From: CAZUAQ01 sp964618455
GTDB lineage: Bacteria > Planctomycetota > Phycisphaerae > UBA1845 > PWPN01
Direction: 5' to 3'
Assembly: GCA_964618455.1 (NCBI GenBank)
Contig: CAZUAQ010000039.1
Coordinates: 1 to 55,100 of the forward strand
DNA: 55,100 bases
This document shows, piece by piece, positions 1-7,943 of the stretch. A program made the position numbers and the translations under genes. Numbering within the stretch: the first letter of the stretch is position 1; each line of letters begins with the position of its first letter. The notes beneath the pieces are model-generated. The model made no database searches. It had not been told where the DNA came from and saw only the letters and a list, made by a program, of their open reading frames with translations.

Positions 1-396
1 CGAGTGGTCGATCACCAGGTCGCACGGCACCTGGGGGTTAATCTTGGAAGGATCTCCGCCAAGCTGTTTCATGGCGTCCCGGAGCGACGCCAGATCGACG
101 ACGCTGGGCACGCCCGTGAAATCCTGGAGCACGACGCGCCCGGGTTTGAAGGGCAGTTCCTCCTCGACCGGCGATTTGGCGTTCCAGTTCGCCAGCCGGG
201 TGACGTCCTCTTCATTGACCTGGAAGCCATCGGTATTGCGAAGCACCGACTCCAGCAGCACCTTGATCGAGTAAGGAAGTCGGCTGATGTCGGCGATGCC
301 GTCCTCCGCCAGTTTGTTCAAGCGATAAAGCGTGACCTTGCCTTCTTTGGAATCGAGCATCGCTGCCGCGCCGAAGGGATTGTGTGTTGCTGCCAT
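1..396 (-). CDS. acnA: Aconitate hydratase, N-terminal part (truncated by window edge)
   Basis: The minus-strand frame from the ATG at 396 runs open to the window edge, giving 132 codons. It matches the N-terminus of the AcnA/IRP family, which isomerises citrate to isocitrate through a 4Fe-4S cluster in the TCA cycle. Recognisable segments are SIKVLLESVLRN, the block around EEDVTRLANWN, VVLQDFTGVPSVVDLA and, at the edge, the DLVIDHS motif that forms part of the active site. The cluster-binding cysteines lie outside the window. A GGAG sequence about 8 nt upstream supports the start. A possible -10 element (TAGAAT, minus strand, 500-505) lies about 100 bp upstream. The family call is firm; completeness cannot be judged. 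Confidence 0.93.
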   Translation of the reverse strand, partial: MAATHNPFGAAAMLDSKEGKVTLYRLNKLAEDGIADISRLPYSIKVLLESVLRNTDGFQVNEEDVTRLANWNAKSPVEEELPFKPGRVVLQDFTGVPSVVDLASLRDAMKQLGGDPSKINPQVPCDLVIDHS

Positions 397-731
397 GGTA
401 TTCTCCATCCATTCCGCCGTTTGTCCCGGCCCGGGAAATCGGCAGGTCGATCAGCCGATCACGAGTGGGTTCAGCCGCATGATGAGCCGGGAATCGGGTA
501 TTCTACGTCTTACGCGTTGTGTGCAGAGGGATTGTAGCCGCCCGGCTCAGGCATGCCGAACAGTCGCCCCGCATCCGCCGCTGACGAGCAAGTGTGTCGA
601 TCCGTCGTCGATACCGACAAACACGCGGCGATTTCGCCCAAGGGCGACCCGAAAGCGTAACCGCTCGGTCGTGTCATGCCAATCACAAAGCCGACTACCC
701 GCACATTACTCTCAATGCAGTTCACCGTCGC
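397..731. other. Intergenic region upstream of aconitase
   Basis: No convincing gene. On the minus strand this is the aconitase leader. It holds an inverted repeat ATCGGC (438-443) / GCCGAT (454-459) and a possible -10 TAGAAT at 500-505 without a good -35. A 71-codon minus frame (510-725) has no recognisable features and was not called. Confidence 0.5.
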
Positions 732-2348
732 TCACTCGATCACGATCGGCCCGAAGTACGCCCGCTCCCAGTGATACTTGCCTTCCTGGTGCACCTCGAT
801 GCGAAGGTCGACGGCCTGCCCTTTGTTCCCGGACAGATCGATCGTTTCCTCCTCGAATTTGCCGTAGGTGCAGATGACCTTGTCGAGCCGCTTCTGTCCA
901 TCGATGAGCACCTCGAGCCGGAACTCGCCCACCCAGTCGCCCTCGCTGCCGAAGGACGAGATCGGAATGTGCAGCTTTGGCGTATCGGTATCCGGCACGT
1001 CGAGGTGGGCCTCCATGAACGCCGGTCCGTCGCGCTTCGGCACCAGCAGCATGACGTTCTCAATCCCGGCGAAGTCCGGCTTGTGCCCGGGGCCGAACTC
1101 GTAACCGCACGACAGCAGCGTGAACCGCGGATCCCAGCGCTGCATCTCCGAGGGCGGTATCGCAACGGAAATGATCTCCATCTGGTTCTCCCACTGCTCG
1201 AGCGGCGCCGCCACCGGGCGCTGCACGGGGATCTCGTACGCCTCTTCGGTGACACGTCCACCGGCGCGTCGGATGATCTGCTCCGCCAGGGTTTGACTGT
1301 CTTCAATGGCCTGCGGGAACGTGCGGGTGCTGTCTCCGAACGGCTTGTCCTTGATGCCGTCGAAGCCGGAGGTGTACCGCTTCGGCAGACCGCTGAAGCC
1401 CTTCATGCACCCAAGTACACCCACCGCCGTCGCCGGGTTGCAGTCGCTGTCCTGCCCGCAACGCACGCCGATCTCCAGCGTCCGCGCCACATTGCCCTGG
1501 CCGTAGAGCAAGGCGACCACGACGTACGCGCCGTTGAGCTTCGCGTCGATGTTGAACGGATCGCCCGGCACGCAGTCGATGTCGTCCTGCCATTTCTCCT
1601 CGATTTTGTGCCAGGTCGCGCGCCAGTCGTCCGGCTGCTCGTGATACCAGCGGATGACGTCGCTGATGCATTGATGGTACAGCGACTCGGCGGGGATGCA
1701 GGCCAGCCCCGCGCGGATCACCTTCTCGATGTCTTCGCTCTCGAAGTACGCCGCCGAGTACATGCCCGCCACGAACATGCCGCCATAGACACCGTCGCCG
1801 TAGTTCATCAGATGGCCGAAGACGTCGCAAAGCCGGTTGGACTCGCGCGGCAGTCCCGGGCAGATGATGCCGATCACGTCCGCCTCGATCTGGAAGTCGA
1901 TATCGTCGGCGTGGCGGTTGTGCTTGGGATGGCCCGACATCGGCGGAGCGATGCCGTAGCGGATGTTCTGGCGGCCGGTGTTGTTGGCCTCGGCCAGGCC
2001 GTAGGTGGTGGCGGCGAAGGCCTCGCCCGCCTGGTGCATCGTGATGTCCGGCCCATGTTCGAGGAGGGCATCCAGCCAGGTCATCTCGACGTAAAGGTCA
2101 TCCTGGTTGAGGGCACCTCCCACCTGTCCCGGCTTCCATGGCCGAATGGGGTCCTCCTGGATCTTGCCGTTGTACTCAAACTCGTACGGCGCCCCGGTCA
2201 CCACGCCGATCATCTGACCGGCCCAGCCCCCGCGGCACTTGTCGAGATACACCTCCTTCGGCAAACGCTCCGGCGTGACGCACCCGCTCGATACACACGT
2301 CATCAGCCCCAGAATCCCGAACAGCCATCCTCGTCGACTACTGCCCAC
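732..2348 (-). CDS. ADP-ribosylglycohydrolase family lipoprotein
   Basis: A protein of about 538 aa with a lipoprotein signal (MGSSRRG start, hydrophobic stretch, lipobox ending at Cys23), so probably exported and membrane-anchored. The catalytic domain is of the ADP-ribosylglycohydrolase (DraG/ARH) type: GGWAGQMIGVVTGAP near the N-terminus, an ADDIDFQIEAD acidic motif, and the metal-binding GQDSDCNPAT motif, where paired aspartates normally hold two magnesium ions. The last ~170 residues form an extra region of unknown fold. Such exported members are common in planctomycetes; their substrate is not established. The GTG at 2348 is preferred because GAGG lies 6 nt upstream; an in-frame GTG at 2381 would add 11 residues. 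A 596-codon frame on the opposite strand is a GC-rich shadow. Confidence 0.85.
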   Translation of the reverse strand: MGSSRRGWLFGILGLMTCVSSGCVTPERLPKEVYLDKCRGGWAGQMIGVVTGAPYEFEYNGKIQEDPIRPWKPGQVGGALNQDDLYVEMTWLDALLEHGPDITMHQAGEAFAATTYGLAEANNTGRQNIRYGIAPPMSGHPKHNRHADDIDFQIEADVIGIICPGLPRESNRLCDVFGHLMNYGDGVYGGMFVAGMYSAAYFESEDIEKVIRAGLACIPAESLYHQCISDVIRWYHEQPDDWRATWHKIEEKWQDDIDCVPGDPFNIDAKLNGAYVVVALLYGQGNVARTLEIGVRCGQDSDCNPATAVGVLGCMKGFSGLPKRYTSGFDGIKDKPFGDSTRTFPQAIEDSQTLAEQIIRRAGGRVTEEAYEIPVQRPVAAPLEQWENQMEIISVAIPPSEMQRWDPRFTLLSCGYEFGPGHKPDFAGIENVMLLVPKRDGPAFMEAHLDVPDTDTPKLHIPISSFGSEGDWVGEFRLEVLIDGQKRLDKVICTYGKFEEETIDLSGNKGQAVDLRIEVHQEGKYHWERAYFGPIVIE

Positions 2349-2513
2349 ATGCCACCTCGAATGAACAACAACGAACCACACTGATCACGTTCGACTTGCT
2401 ATCGACAACGCGAGGTACGGAGCGGCCGTACGCTCCATGCCAGTGCCGTATCATACAAAGGAAGGCTCTGGGGATGAACCGAAGGGCAGTCGTCGCTGAC
2501 CGGAGAGGAAATC

Positions 2514-4409
2514 TCATTCCTCCGGCGGAGCGGATGGGGCGACCTGTCGCTTTCGCGGCTTCGCTTGATCGACGGCGACTCCACCGAAGAAACTCTGTTT
2601 CACGGCCTGCAACGTCTTTATGGGGAGCACAAGATGCCCTTCCAATGTCCGGCCTTCGTCGGATGTTGCGGCAGCCATGATGAATGGAGGTGCGTTTGGA
2701 ACGTTGGAGTCGTCCATGGTGCCACCCATGGATTCAGCCTGGCGAGCAAGCAGCACGGGCATTTGAGCCACCTCGAACATCGCCATGTAGATGAGTTTTT
2801 CAGGGAGAGAATGGCTGGACTTTGCGTATCCCGCACTCTCGGCATAAGGGGATCGACCTTTCGTAATCAGTCTGGCCAGACGCCCATAATGAGCTTTCCC
2901 TCCTCCGACGGTGACCAGGACATGTTGCTCGCCGATCCGGCCCATCCGAAGCTCGATCGACTTGTTGCCCAGCATGTCGGTGAACATGTCGGCGAAGAAA
3001 CCGGATTCCTCGGTCAGGCGCTTCGGATGGACGGTAAGCAGGTCGACGGGATGCCCTTCGAGGGATTCGGCTGCAGCCTTGAACTGATAGACGTCTACGG
3101 GCTCACCCTTGGTCTCGGAATCTGATCGTAAGTGAGAGATCAATCGGTCCGCCCCGGGCTTCAGCGCGGAACCCAACTCTCGTATCTGCGCCAGGCACTG
3201 CTCGCCATCCTCGAGAGTCAAGACCGTGGCATGACTGAGATAGCCATGCTTGCTCTCTTTCGGCAGCAAAACTTCGGATGTGTTGATTCGATTGATGTTG
3301 CTCCACAGGGTTTCCGCTTTGGTCGTAAGTATCTGGCGTTCTTCTTCAGTCAGCAGAGGGTTGTCGAAAGCTTCCTCGAACATGAAGCTCAGCATCCGGC
3401 GAAACTGAAGGTCATCGCTCACGAAATCCTGGAGTGACTCGAACTTCACGTTCGGGATGATGCCGGCAGAGGCAGTGATGACTCCCTTTTCCGGAACACC
3501 GAGAAGCAGAGAGGTTGCAGGCTGCCCCGGCGATGGCGAGTGTTTCGTGACGCCGTCTCTCGCATGAGCTGCGACAGCCAAACGAAGTCCGGTATTCGAG
3601 TCGACCTCCAAACCGCAGGTCACATCCTCGAGCGTTTCGGCCGAGGGCAGATGCCCCATCAGTAGAAACGTGTCGATCAAATTGATCTGGTAGGAACTGA
3701 ATCCGGATTGCCCTCCGGCTTTGAGAAACGACTGCATGGAACGGACCATACGCGCGACGGTCTCTCCCCTGATCCAGATGAACGCATCCTGACGAGTGAC
3801 AGGGCCGCTCCGCTCCGATGCGATTTTGTCGATCAGCAGTTGCCCTTCGTGGTCGAGAAGTTTCTTTACGACGGCGGCATGCTTGGAGATGATCAGCGTC
3901 GTCCGCTTTGTGGCCAGGTGGAGAATCCGGTCTTCCACCGAGTGCATGACCGGTCCGTCGCGCAGTTCTGCCTGTATATCCTCCCCGAAGAAGCGGGCAT
4001 CTTCCCTGGGAAGCAAAATCGCATAGGTGGACAGTTGAGTGAGGAGGCTTGAACGCTCACCGATGCCGGGAAATACGATCCCTAGGGCGCCCGAGGGTTG
4101 CGGCTTGGCGTCAAGAGCAAGTTGGTGTTGGACGGCAGAAATCGGCGATGAAATCATGCTCTGCGGTCCGACCGGAAGGTCGAGATCCCTGGCAAGCGTC
4201 ATCACTTCACGCTCTAGACTGGCTAGATCGGGTACGAAAAGGAAGCCGTTCACATCCGCAGGCACGATGTCGAGCGCCGGGGTCTTGAGGGCATTATCTT
4301 TCGCGATACTTGTCGAGGTGGTGAAAAGCATGAACAACAACCCGCAAAGGAAGGGGCGGGTCCGACAGTTTCTTCCGTTTGGGGCATGATTCGTGTGTTG
4401 GCGCTGCAT
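2514..4409 (-). CDS. Large exported protein of unknown function
   Basis: A 631-aa protein with an N-terminal signal sequence (basic start, hydrophobic FLCGLLFMLFTTSTSIA, cleavage probably just before KDN). No catalytic motif is recognised. The body is rich in alternating hydrophobic and charged residues, has few cysteines, and contains segments such as VPADVNGFLFVPDLASLE and a Pro/Lys/Arg-rich tail. Its size and layout resemble planctomycete exported proteins annotated only as hypothetical or DUF3352-like; that resemblance is an impression and was not tested. The ATG at 4409 is supported by AAAGGAG about 5 nt upstream. It diverges from the DUF2961 gene at 4606, so the two probably have separate promoters in the 200-bp gap. 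Confidence 0.8.
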   Translation of the reverse strand: MQRQHTNHAPNGRNCRTRPFLCGLLFMLFTTSTSIAKDNALKTPALDIVPADVNGFLFVPDLASLEREVMTLARDLDLPVGPQSMISSPISAVQHQLALDAKPQPSGALGIVFPGIGERSSLLTQLSTYAILLPREDARFFGEDIQAELRDGPVMHSVEDRILHLATKRTTLIISKHAAVVKKLLDHEGQLLIDKIASERSGPVTRQDAFIWIRGETVARMVRSMQSFLKAGGQSGFSSYQINLIDTFLLMGHLPSAETLEDVTCGLEVDSNTGLRLAVAAHARDGVTKHSPSPGQPATSLLLGVPEKGVITASAGIIPNVKFESLQDFVSDDLQFRRMLSFMFEEAFDNPLLTEEERQILTTKAETLWSNINRINTSEVLLPKESKHGYLSHATVLTLEDGEQCLAQIRELGSALKPGADRLISHLRSDSETKGEPVDVYQFKAAAESLEGHPVDLLTVHPKRLTEESGFFADMFTDMLGNKSIELRMGRIGEQHVLVTVGGGKAHYGRLARLITKGRSPYAESAGYAKSSHSLPEKLIYMAMFEVAQMPVLLARQAESMGGTMDDSNVPNAPPFIMAAATSDEGRTLEGHLVLPIKTLQAVKQSFFGGVAVDQAKPRKRQVAPSAPPEE

Positions 4410-4497
4410 AGAGCTCCTTTCATTCTGGTAGAGTGTGTAACAGGGAGCCTAGAAGGTGGGTAGTTTTTTGGCCACCGATGACCTCCGGACGAAACAA

Positions 4498-4526
4498 TGG
4501 ACAGCCGTGGGGGGCATTGCCATAAT
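4498..4526 (+). promoter_or_regulatory. Sigma-70-type promoter for the DUF2961 gene
   Basis: TGGACA (4498-4503) and CATAAT (4521-4526) are separated by exactly 17 bp, each one mismatch from consensus. Transcription would start near 4533. This places the first usable start codon downstream and argues against the longer in-frame ORF start at 4456. Confidence 0.6.
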
Positions 4527-4605
4527 GCCGCTTCCGATTGTTGCACGCGAAGTCAAGCATGTGTGCGGGTTATCAATCTCCATCATGTCAACAGCGAGGT
4601 TTATC

Positions 4606-5799
4606 ATGAAGCGGATGGCGCATTGGATAGGTCACGTCGTAATCGTTGCGATGTTGAGTTCCGTCGTGGGGTGTGCGGGAGGCAGTGGTTCATTGGCCGG
4701 TTTCGCCGCCAGCGATTCCGACCTTCCGGTGATTCCGGACGGTGTCGTCGGCCGCGCGATCACCTGGGAGAATCAGACCGGCGCTCCGGGCGAAGGTGGG
4801 AAGGCCAAGGGCGCCAACGACGTCGTCGGCCGCAAGGGCGCGCCGTGCATACCGCTCGTCAAGAACGGCGAGACCGCCACGCTGATGGACTACGATGGTT
4901 GCGGCATTATCCGCCACATCTGGATTACCATTCCCGATCGCTCTCCGGCGGCGCTGCGCAATATGATCCTGCGCATGTACTGGGATGGCAGCGACGTGCC
5001 GAGTGTCGAGGTGCCCATCGGCGACTTCTTCGGTGTCGCCCACGGTCGGACCGGCGAACTGCTCATCCGTGAGCATGATGATCCCAAGCAGCGCATCGCC
5101 CTGCCGGGCGTGACCAGCGCGTACGTCACGCAGACGCTCGGCCGCGGCTTCAACTGCTACTTCGCCATGCCCTTCGCCACGCATGCGAAGATCACCGTCG
5201 AGAACGACATGCCCGATGGCAAGAACATGAACGCGTTTTTCTTCCAGATCGATTTCGAGAAGCGCGACGCCCTGCCCGCCAACGTCGGACGCTTCCACGC
5301 CCAGTTCCGCCGGCAGAATCCCACCGTCATGATGGAAGACTACGTGATATTGGACAACGTCGAGGGACCGGGCTACTTCCACGGGTGCGTGATCGGCATA
5401 CGCCCGCTCAGCGGCGCGTGGTGGGGCGAAGGCGAGATGAAGTTCTACATGGATGGCGACACCGATTTCCCGACCATCTGCGGAACCGGGGCCGAGGACT
5501 ACTTCAACGCCGCTTGGGGCATGGGCAATTACCAGACCCCCTGGCACGGTTGTCCGTTGTGGATGAAAGCCGACGAGCAGTTTCCCCATGGCCTCGTCAG
5601 CATGTACCGGTTCCACGAGAAGGATCCCGTGTACTTCCGCGAGAGCTTCAAGGCGACGATGCAGCAGATCGGGTGGAAGGATGGGCTCTTCGAGCGAAGT
5701 GACGACTGGTGCAGCGTGGCCTACTGGTACCAGCTCAAGCCGGTGAAGCAGATGCCGCCGTTCCCGGACCGCGCAGCGCGCTCGGAAGCGCTCTTCTGA
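4606..5799 (+). CDS. DUF2961 / GH172-family lipoprotein
   Basis: A 397-aa protein beginning with a lipoprotein signal (hydrophobic stretch then SSVVGC lipobox). The rest matches the DUF2961 family, now glycoside hydrolase family 172, whose studied members act on difructose anhydrides or arabinofuranosides. Diagnostic segments are GRAITWENQTGAPGEGGKAK near the N-terminus, the GCGIIRHIWIT strand, the GEGEMKFYMDGD block and the ICGTGAEDYF motif. The glutamates in the last two are probably the catalytic pair, by analogy with characterised enzymes. The protein is close to full family length. Starts at 4585 or 4606 are possible; 4606 gives the standard signal peptide and both lie after the promoter at 4498-4526. 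The substrate cannot be predicted. Confidence 0.85.
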   Translation: MKRMAHWIGHVVIVAMLSSVVGCAGGSGSLAGFAASDSDLPVIPDGVVGRAITWENQTGAPGEGGKAKGANDVVGRKGAPCIPLVKNGETATLMDYDGCGIIRHIWITIPDRSPAALRNMILRMYWDGSDVPSVEVPIGDFFGVAHGRTGELLIREHDDPKQRIALPGVTSAYVTQTLGRGFNCYFAMPFATHAKITVENDMPDGKNMNAFFFQIDFEKRDALPANVGRFHAQFRRQNPTVMMEDYVILDNVEGPGYFHGCVIGIRPLSGAWWGEGEMKFYMDGDTDFPTICGTGAEDYFNAAWGMGNYQTPWHGCPLWMKADEQFPHGLVSMYRFHEKDPVYFRESFKATMQQIGWKDGLFERSDDWCSVAYWYQLKPVKQMPPFPDRAARSEALF

Positions 5800-5832
5800 G
5801 AGACCGGTGCCATGGCGACGGGGCGTGCGGCG

Positions 5833-6018
5833 TCAGGTCGCCAGCGCCCAGGCCAAGGCAAACATGACCAACCCGACGCCGATCAGACCGAGAATGATCG
5901 TCAGCATCGTCGTCATGCCCAGGAGTTCCGAACCCTCGTGGTAAGATTCATCCTGATGGCTCATGGGGGTGGGATCCTCGCTTAGCGGACTATTGGAATC
6001 CGAAATCTCGTCACTCAT
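5833..6018 (-). CDS. Small single-pass membrane protein
   Basis: A 61-aa protein with an acidic, Ser/Pro-rich N-terminal half (SDEISDSNSPLSED) and one C-terminal membrane helix of about 25 residues (MLTIILGLIGVGLVMFALAWAL). The strong Shine-Dalgarno AGGAAAGAG 6-7 nt before the ATG at 6018 and the textbook membrane segment argue that it is real despite its size. It converges on the DUF2961 gene with a 33-nt gap. No family recognised. Confidence 0.65.
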   Translation of the reverse strand: MSDEISDSNSPLSEDPTPMSHQDESYHEGSELLGMTTMLTIILGLIGVGLVMFALAWALAT

Positions 6019-6421
6019 CGTATCTCTTTCCTGCGGATACAGTTCACTGTGGCTGTGAGTTCGGCTCGATCTGCGTGTATGCTAGCATCCGGGAACGCGG
6101 ATGTCATGATCTCGAAACTGCCGACGCGTCGGAGAAATATGAGAACCTTCCACCGTACAATCGGATAGATATCAGGGGGACCATCGGTCCCAACATTAGT
6201 CGCGAGAGAAAAACAGCACTAAGTCATTTACAAGTAAATCCTTAGGGCAATTCGGCGGGCACGGATGGTTCAGCAGGAATTGAACGGCCGACCCCGCATA
6301 TCGTAGTTTTGGTGTCGAGAAGAAAGGATTAGCCGAAATCCTGACGATGAGCTTGACCGAAAAGTATGTCGACGCCATAGAATGAAATTCTCATTGCAAG
6401 ATACCACAGAAATGGGTGTGT
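6019..6421. other. Intergenic region with weak promoter-like element
   Basis: About 400 bp, more AT-rich than its surroundings, between divergent genes. It holds a short hairpin GGGACC/GGTCCC near 6178-6194. There is also a poor promoter match, TTGACC (6353-6358) and TAGAAT (6378-6383) with a 19-bp spacer, that could serve the gene at 6422. A 60-codon minus frame (6196-6378) lacks a ribosome binding site and was not called. Confidence 0.4.
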
Positions 6422-7711
6422 ATGCACGTTAAGTTTGGTCAATTTCGCTTGTTCACCGCCTCGCTGTGCATCATCTGCATGGGGTTCGAGGGCACCGCGC
6501 GCGTTGAAGCACAGACGCGTACCGCGCCACGATCGGTCTTTGCATCGCGGCCGTCTCAAAGGGGGCCCAGTGGCTTCCAGAATTTCGATCAGGAAGCAGT
6601 CGGCGTCCCTCAGCCGACACGCAGCGTGACCGGGGGCGGTGGCACCGGCATGGGCAGCAGGTCACCGGGCTACGGCGCTCGCCCGACGCGTCGCGGCCAG
6701 CCGGGTGTGGGATTCGGAGGACCGCTATCCCGTCCGACCGGGAGGACGCGCCTGTACGCCGGTCGTACTCCCGGAAGAGGGACCTCGGCGCTCCGAATTC
6801 CGTTGCGAGGCGCGATCAATCCCATGGTGTCTCTGCAGAGAGATAATCTCTATGGGCGCCCGCTCGGGCTTCCTGGGAAGAATCATTCCGGGACGCAGAT
6901 GACGAATTTCCGGCATTGGGTCAACCCGGACGTCGTGGTTTCGGTGCCGCCCAGCGGCGCGGATGCTGCCACGAGTGACCTGACGTACGGAGGCGTTCGC
7001 GTTCCGGAAGACGGTCCAAAGGTCACGTTCGAGACGCTGATCGAGAATTACATCGATGGACGACGGGAGGCCTACCTGGAAGCAGGATGGGCGCTCTTCA
7101 AGGAGGGGCGGTACCGTGAAGCTACGGATCAGTTTTCCCTTGCCGATTCGGTCAGCGTGGACGATATCGGCTACCGCGCCGAGGTGAAAAGTGCACAGAT
7201 GATCGGCGGCATGGCGACGGGGCAGTACTCTATGGCTTTGCATTCCCTGGCATGGCTGCTGGGAGAGGATTCCCGATCGGAGGCCATTCGCCAGCTTGAC
7301 GGGCAGTTGGTACGGGGCGGGCGAATGACTGGAGTGAGGCAACCCGACTTGCTCCGCCAACTGCCGACCGTCAATGAAATCTATCTGTCAACCGATTCGG
7401 GAAGATCGCCCGATTATGAGCGTCACCTGACGGAGATCAGCTTGTTCGCGGCGCGCAATCCGACTGGAGCCGAAGGACGTGTGATGAAGGCGCTTCTGCT
7501 CTGGATGGACGAATCGCAGCGCGAACTCGCCCTGGTGGAGCTTCGCCCTCTCAATGAGCGGACGGACACGCCACCGATGTGGCGAAACCTGTATCAGTTG
7601 ATGGAGATGGAGTTATCCGCGACGCGCGACGATCTCGGTTTTCCTCCGGACTTGACGCGTCCCGTGGAATCCTTGCGGGGGACGTCGGAGGAAGCGATAA
7701 TCGAGCCCTGA
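6422..7711 (+). CDS. Exported protein with TPR-like repeats
   Basis: About 429 aa. The N-terminus (MHVKFGQFRLFTASLCIICMGFEG, then VEAQ) is a Sec signal peptide. Residues ~35-140 are a low-complexity Gly/Arg/Pro/Ser-rich segment, and the C-terminal half is alpha-helical with a TPR-like unit around YLEAGWALFKEGRYREATDQF. It is probably a periplasmic or surface scaffold protein; no enzymatic motif is visible. The ATG at 6422 is used; an in-frame GTG lies two codons upstream at 6416. It is followed by the CapD-like gene 230 bp downstream on the same strand, but co-transcription is uncertain. Confidence 0.72.
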   Translation: MHVKFGQFRLFTASLCIICMGFEGTARVEAQTRTAPRSVFASRPSQRGPSGFQNFDQEAVGVPQPTRSVTGGGGTGMGSRSPGYGARPTRRGQPGVGFGGPLSRPTGRTRLYAGRTPGRGTSALRIPLRGAINPMVSLQRDNLYGRPLGLPGKNHSGTQMTNFRHWVNPDVVVSVPPSGADAATSDLTYGGVRVPEDGPKVTFETLIENYIDGRREAYLEAGWALFKEGRYREATDQFSLADSVSVDDIGYRAEVKSAQMIGGMATGQYSMALHSLAWLLGEDSRSEAIRQLDGQLVRGGRMTGVRQPDLLRQLPTVNEIYLSTDSGRSPDYERHLTEISLFAARNPTGAEGRVMKALLLWMDESQRELALVELRPLNERTDTPPMWRNLYQLMEMELSATRDDLGFPPDLTRPVESLRGTSEEAIIEP

Positions 7712-7943
7712 GGAGAACCAAGAGTTCGCGGGAGAAATCCATCCACGTCATGATCGGCTCGTTCGCGGAACGGGAGATGATCGCGTTCCCGGTGTCGGCT
7801 GGTCGGCAGGTGTCGAATGTCGAGCCGTCCCGGCGGACTCGGCACGTCTCTGGCGTCGCTTTCGGCCCTGACGGCCGAAGTGTCTCTTCGCCATCGACTT
7901 GCCCTCCTCTGTTAGACAGTCGCACGGATCCTTGGGACACGGC

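Noticed and set aside
594..2384. 596-codon plus-strand ORF opposite the ADP-ribosylglycohydrolase gene
   Set aside because: Arg/His/Val/Leu-rich shadow frame typical of high-GC antisense; the minus strand carries the conserved family motifs.
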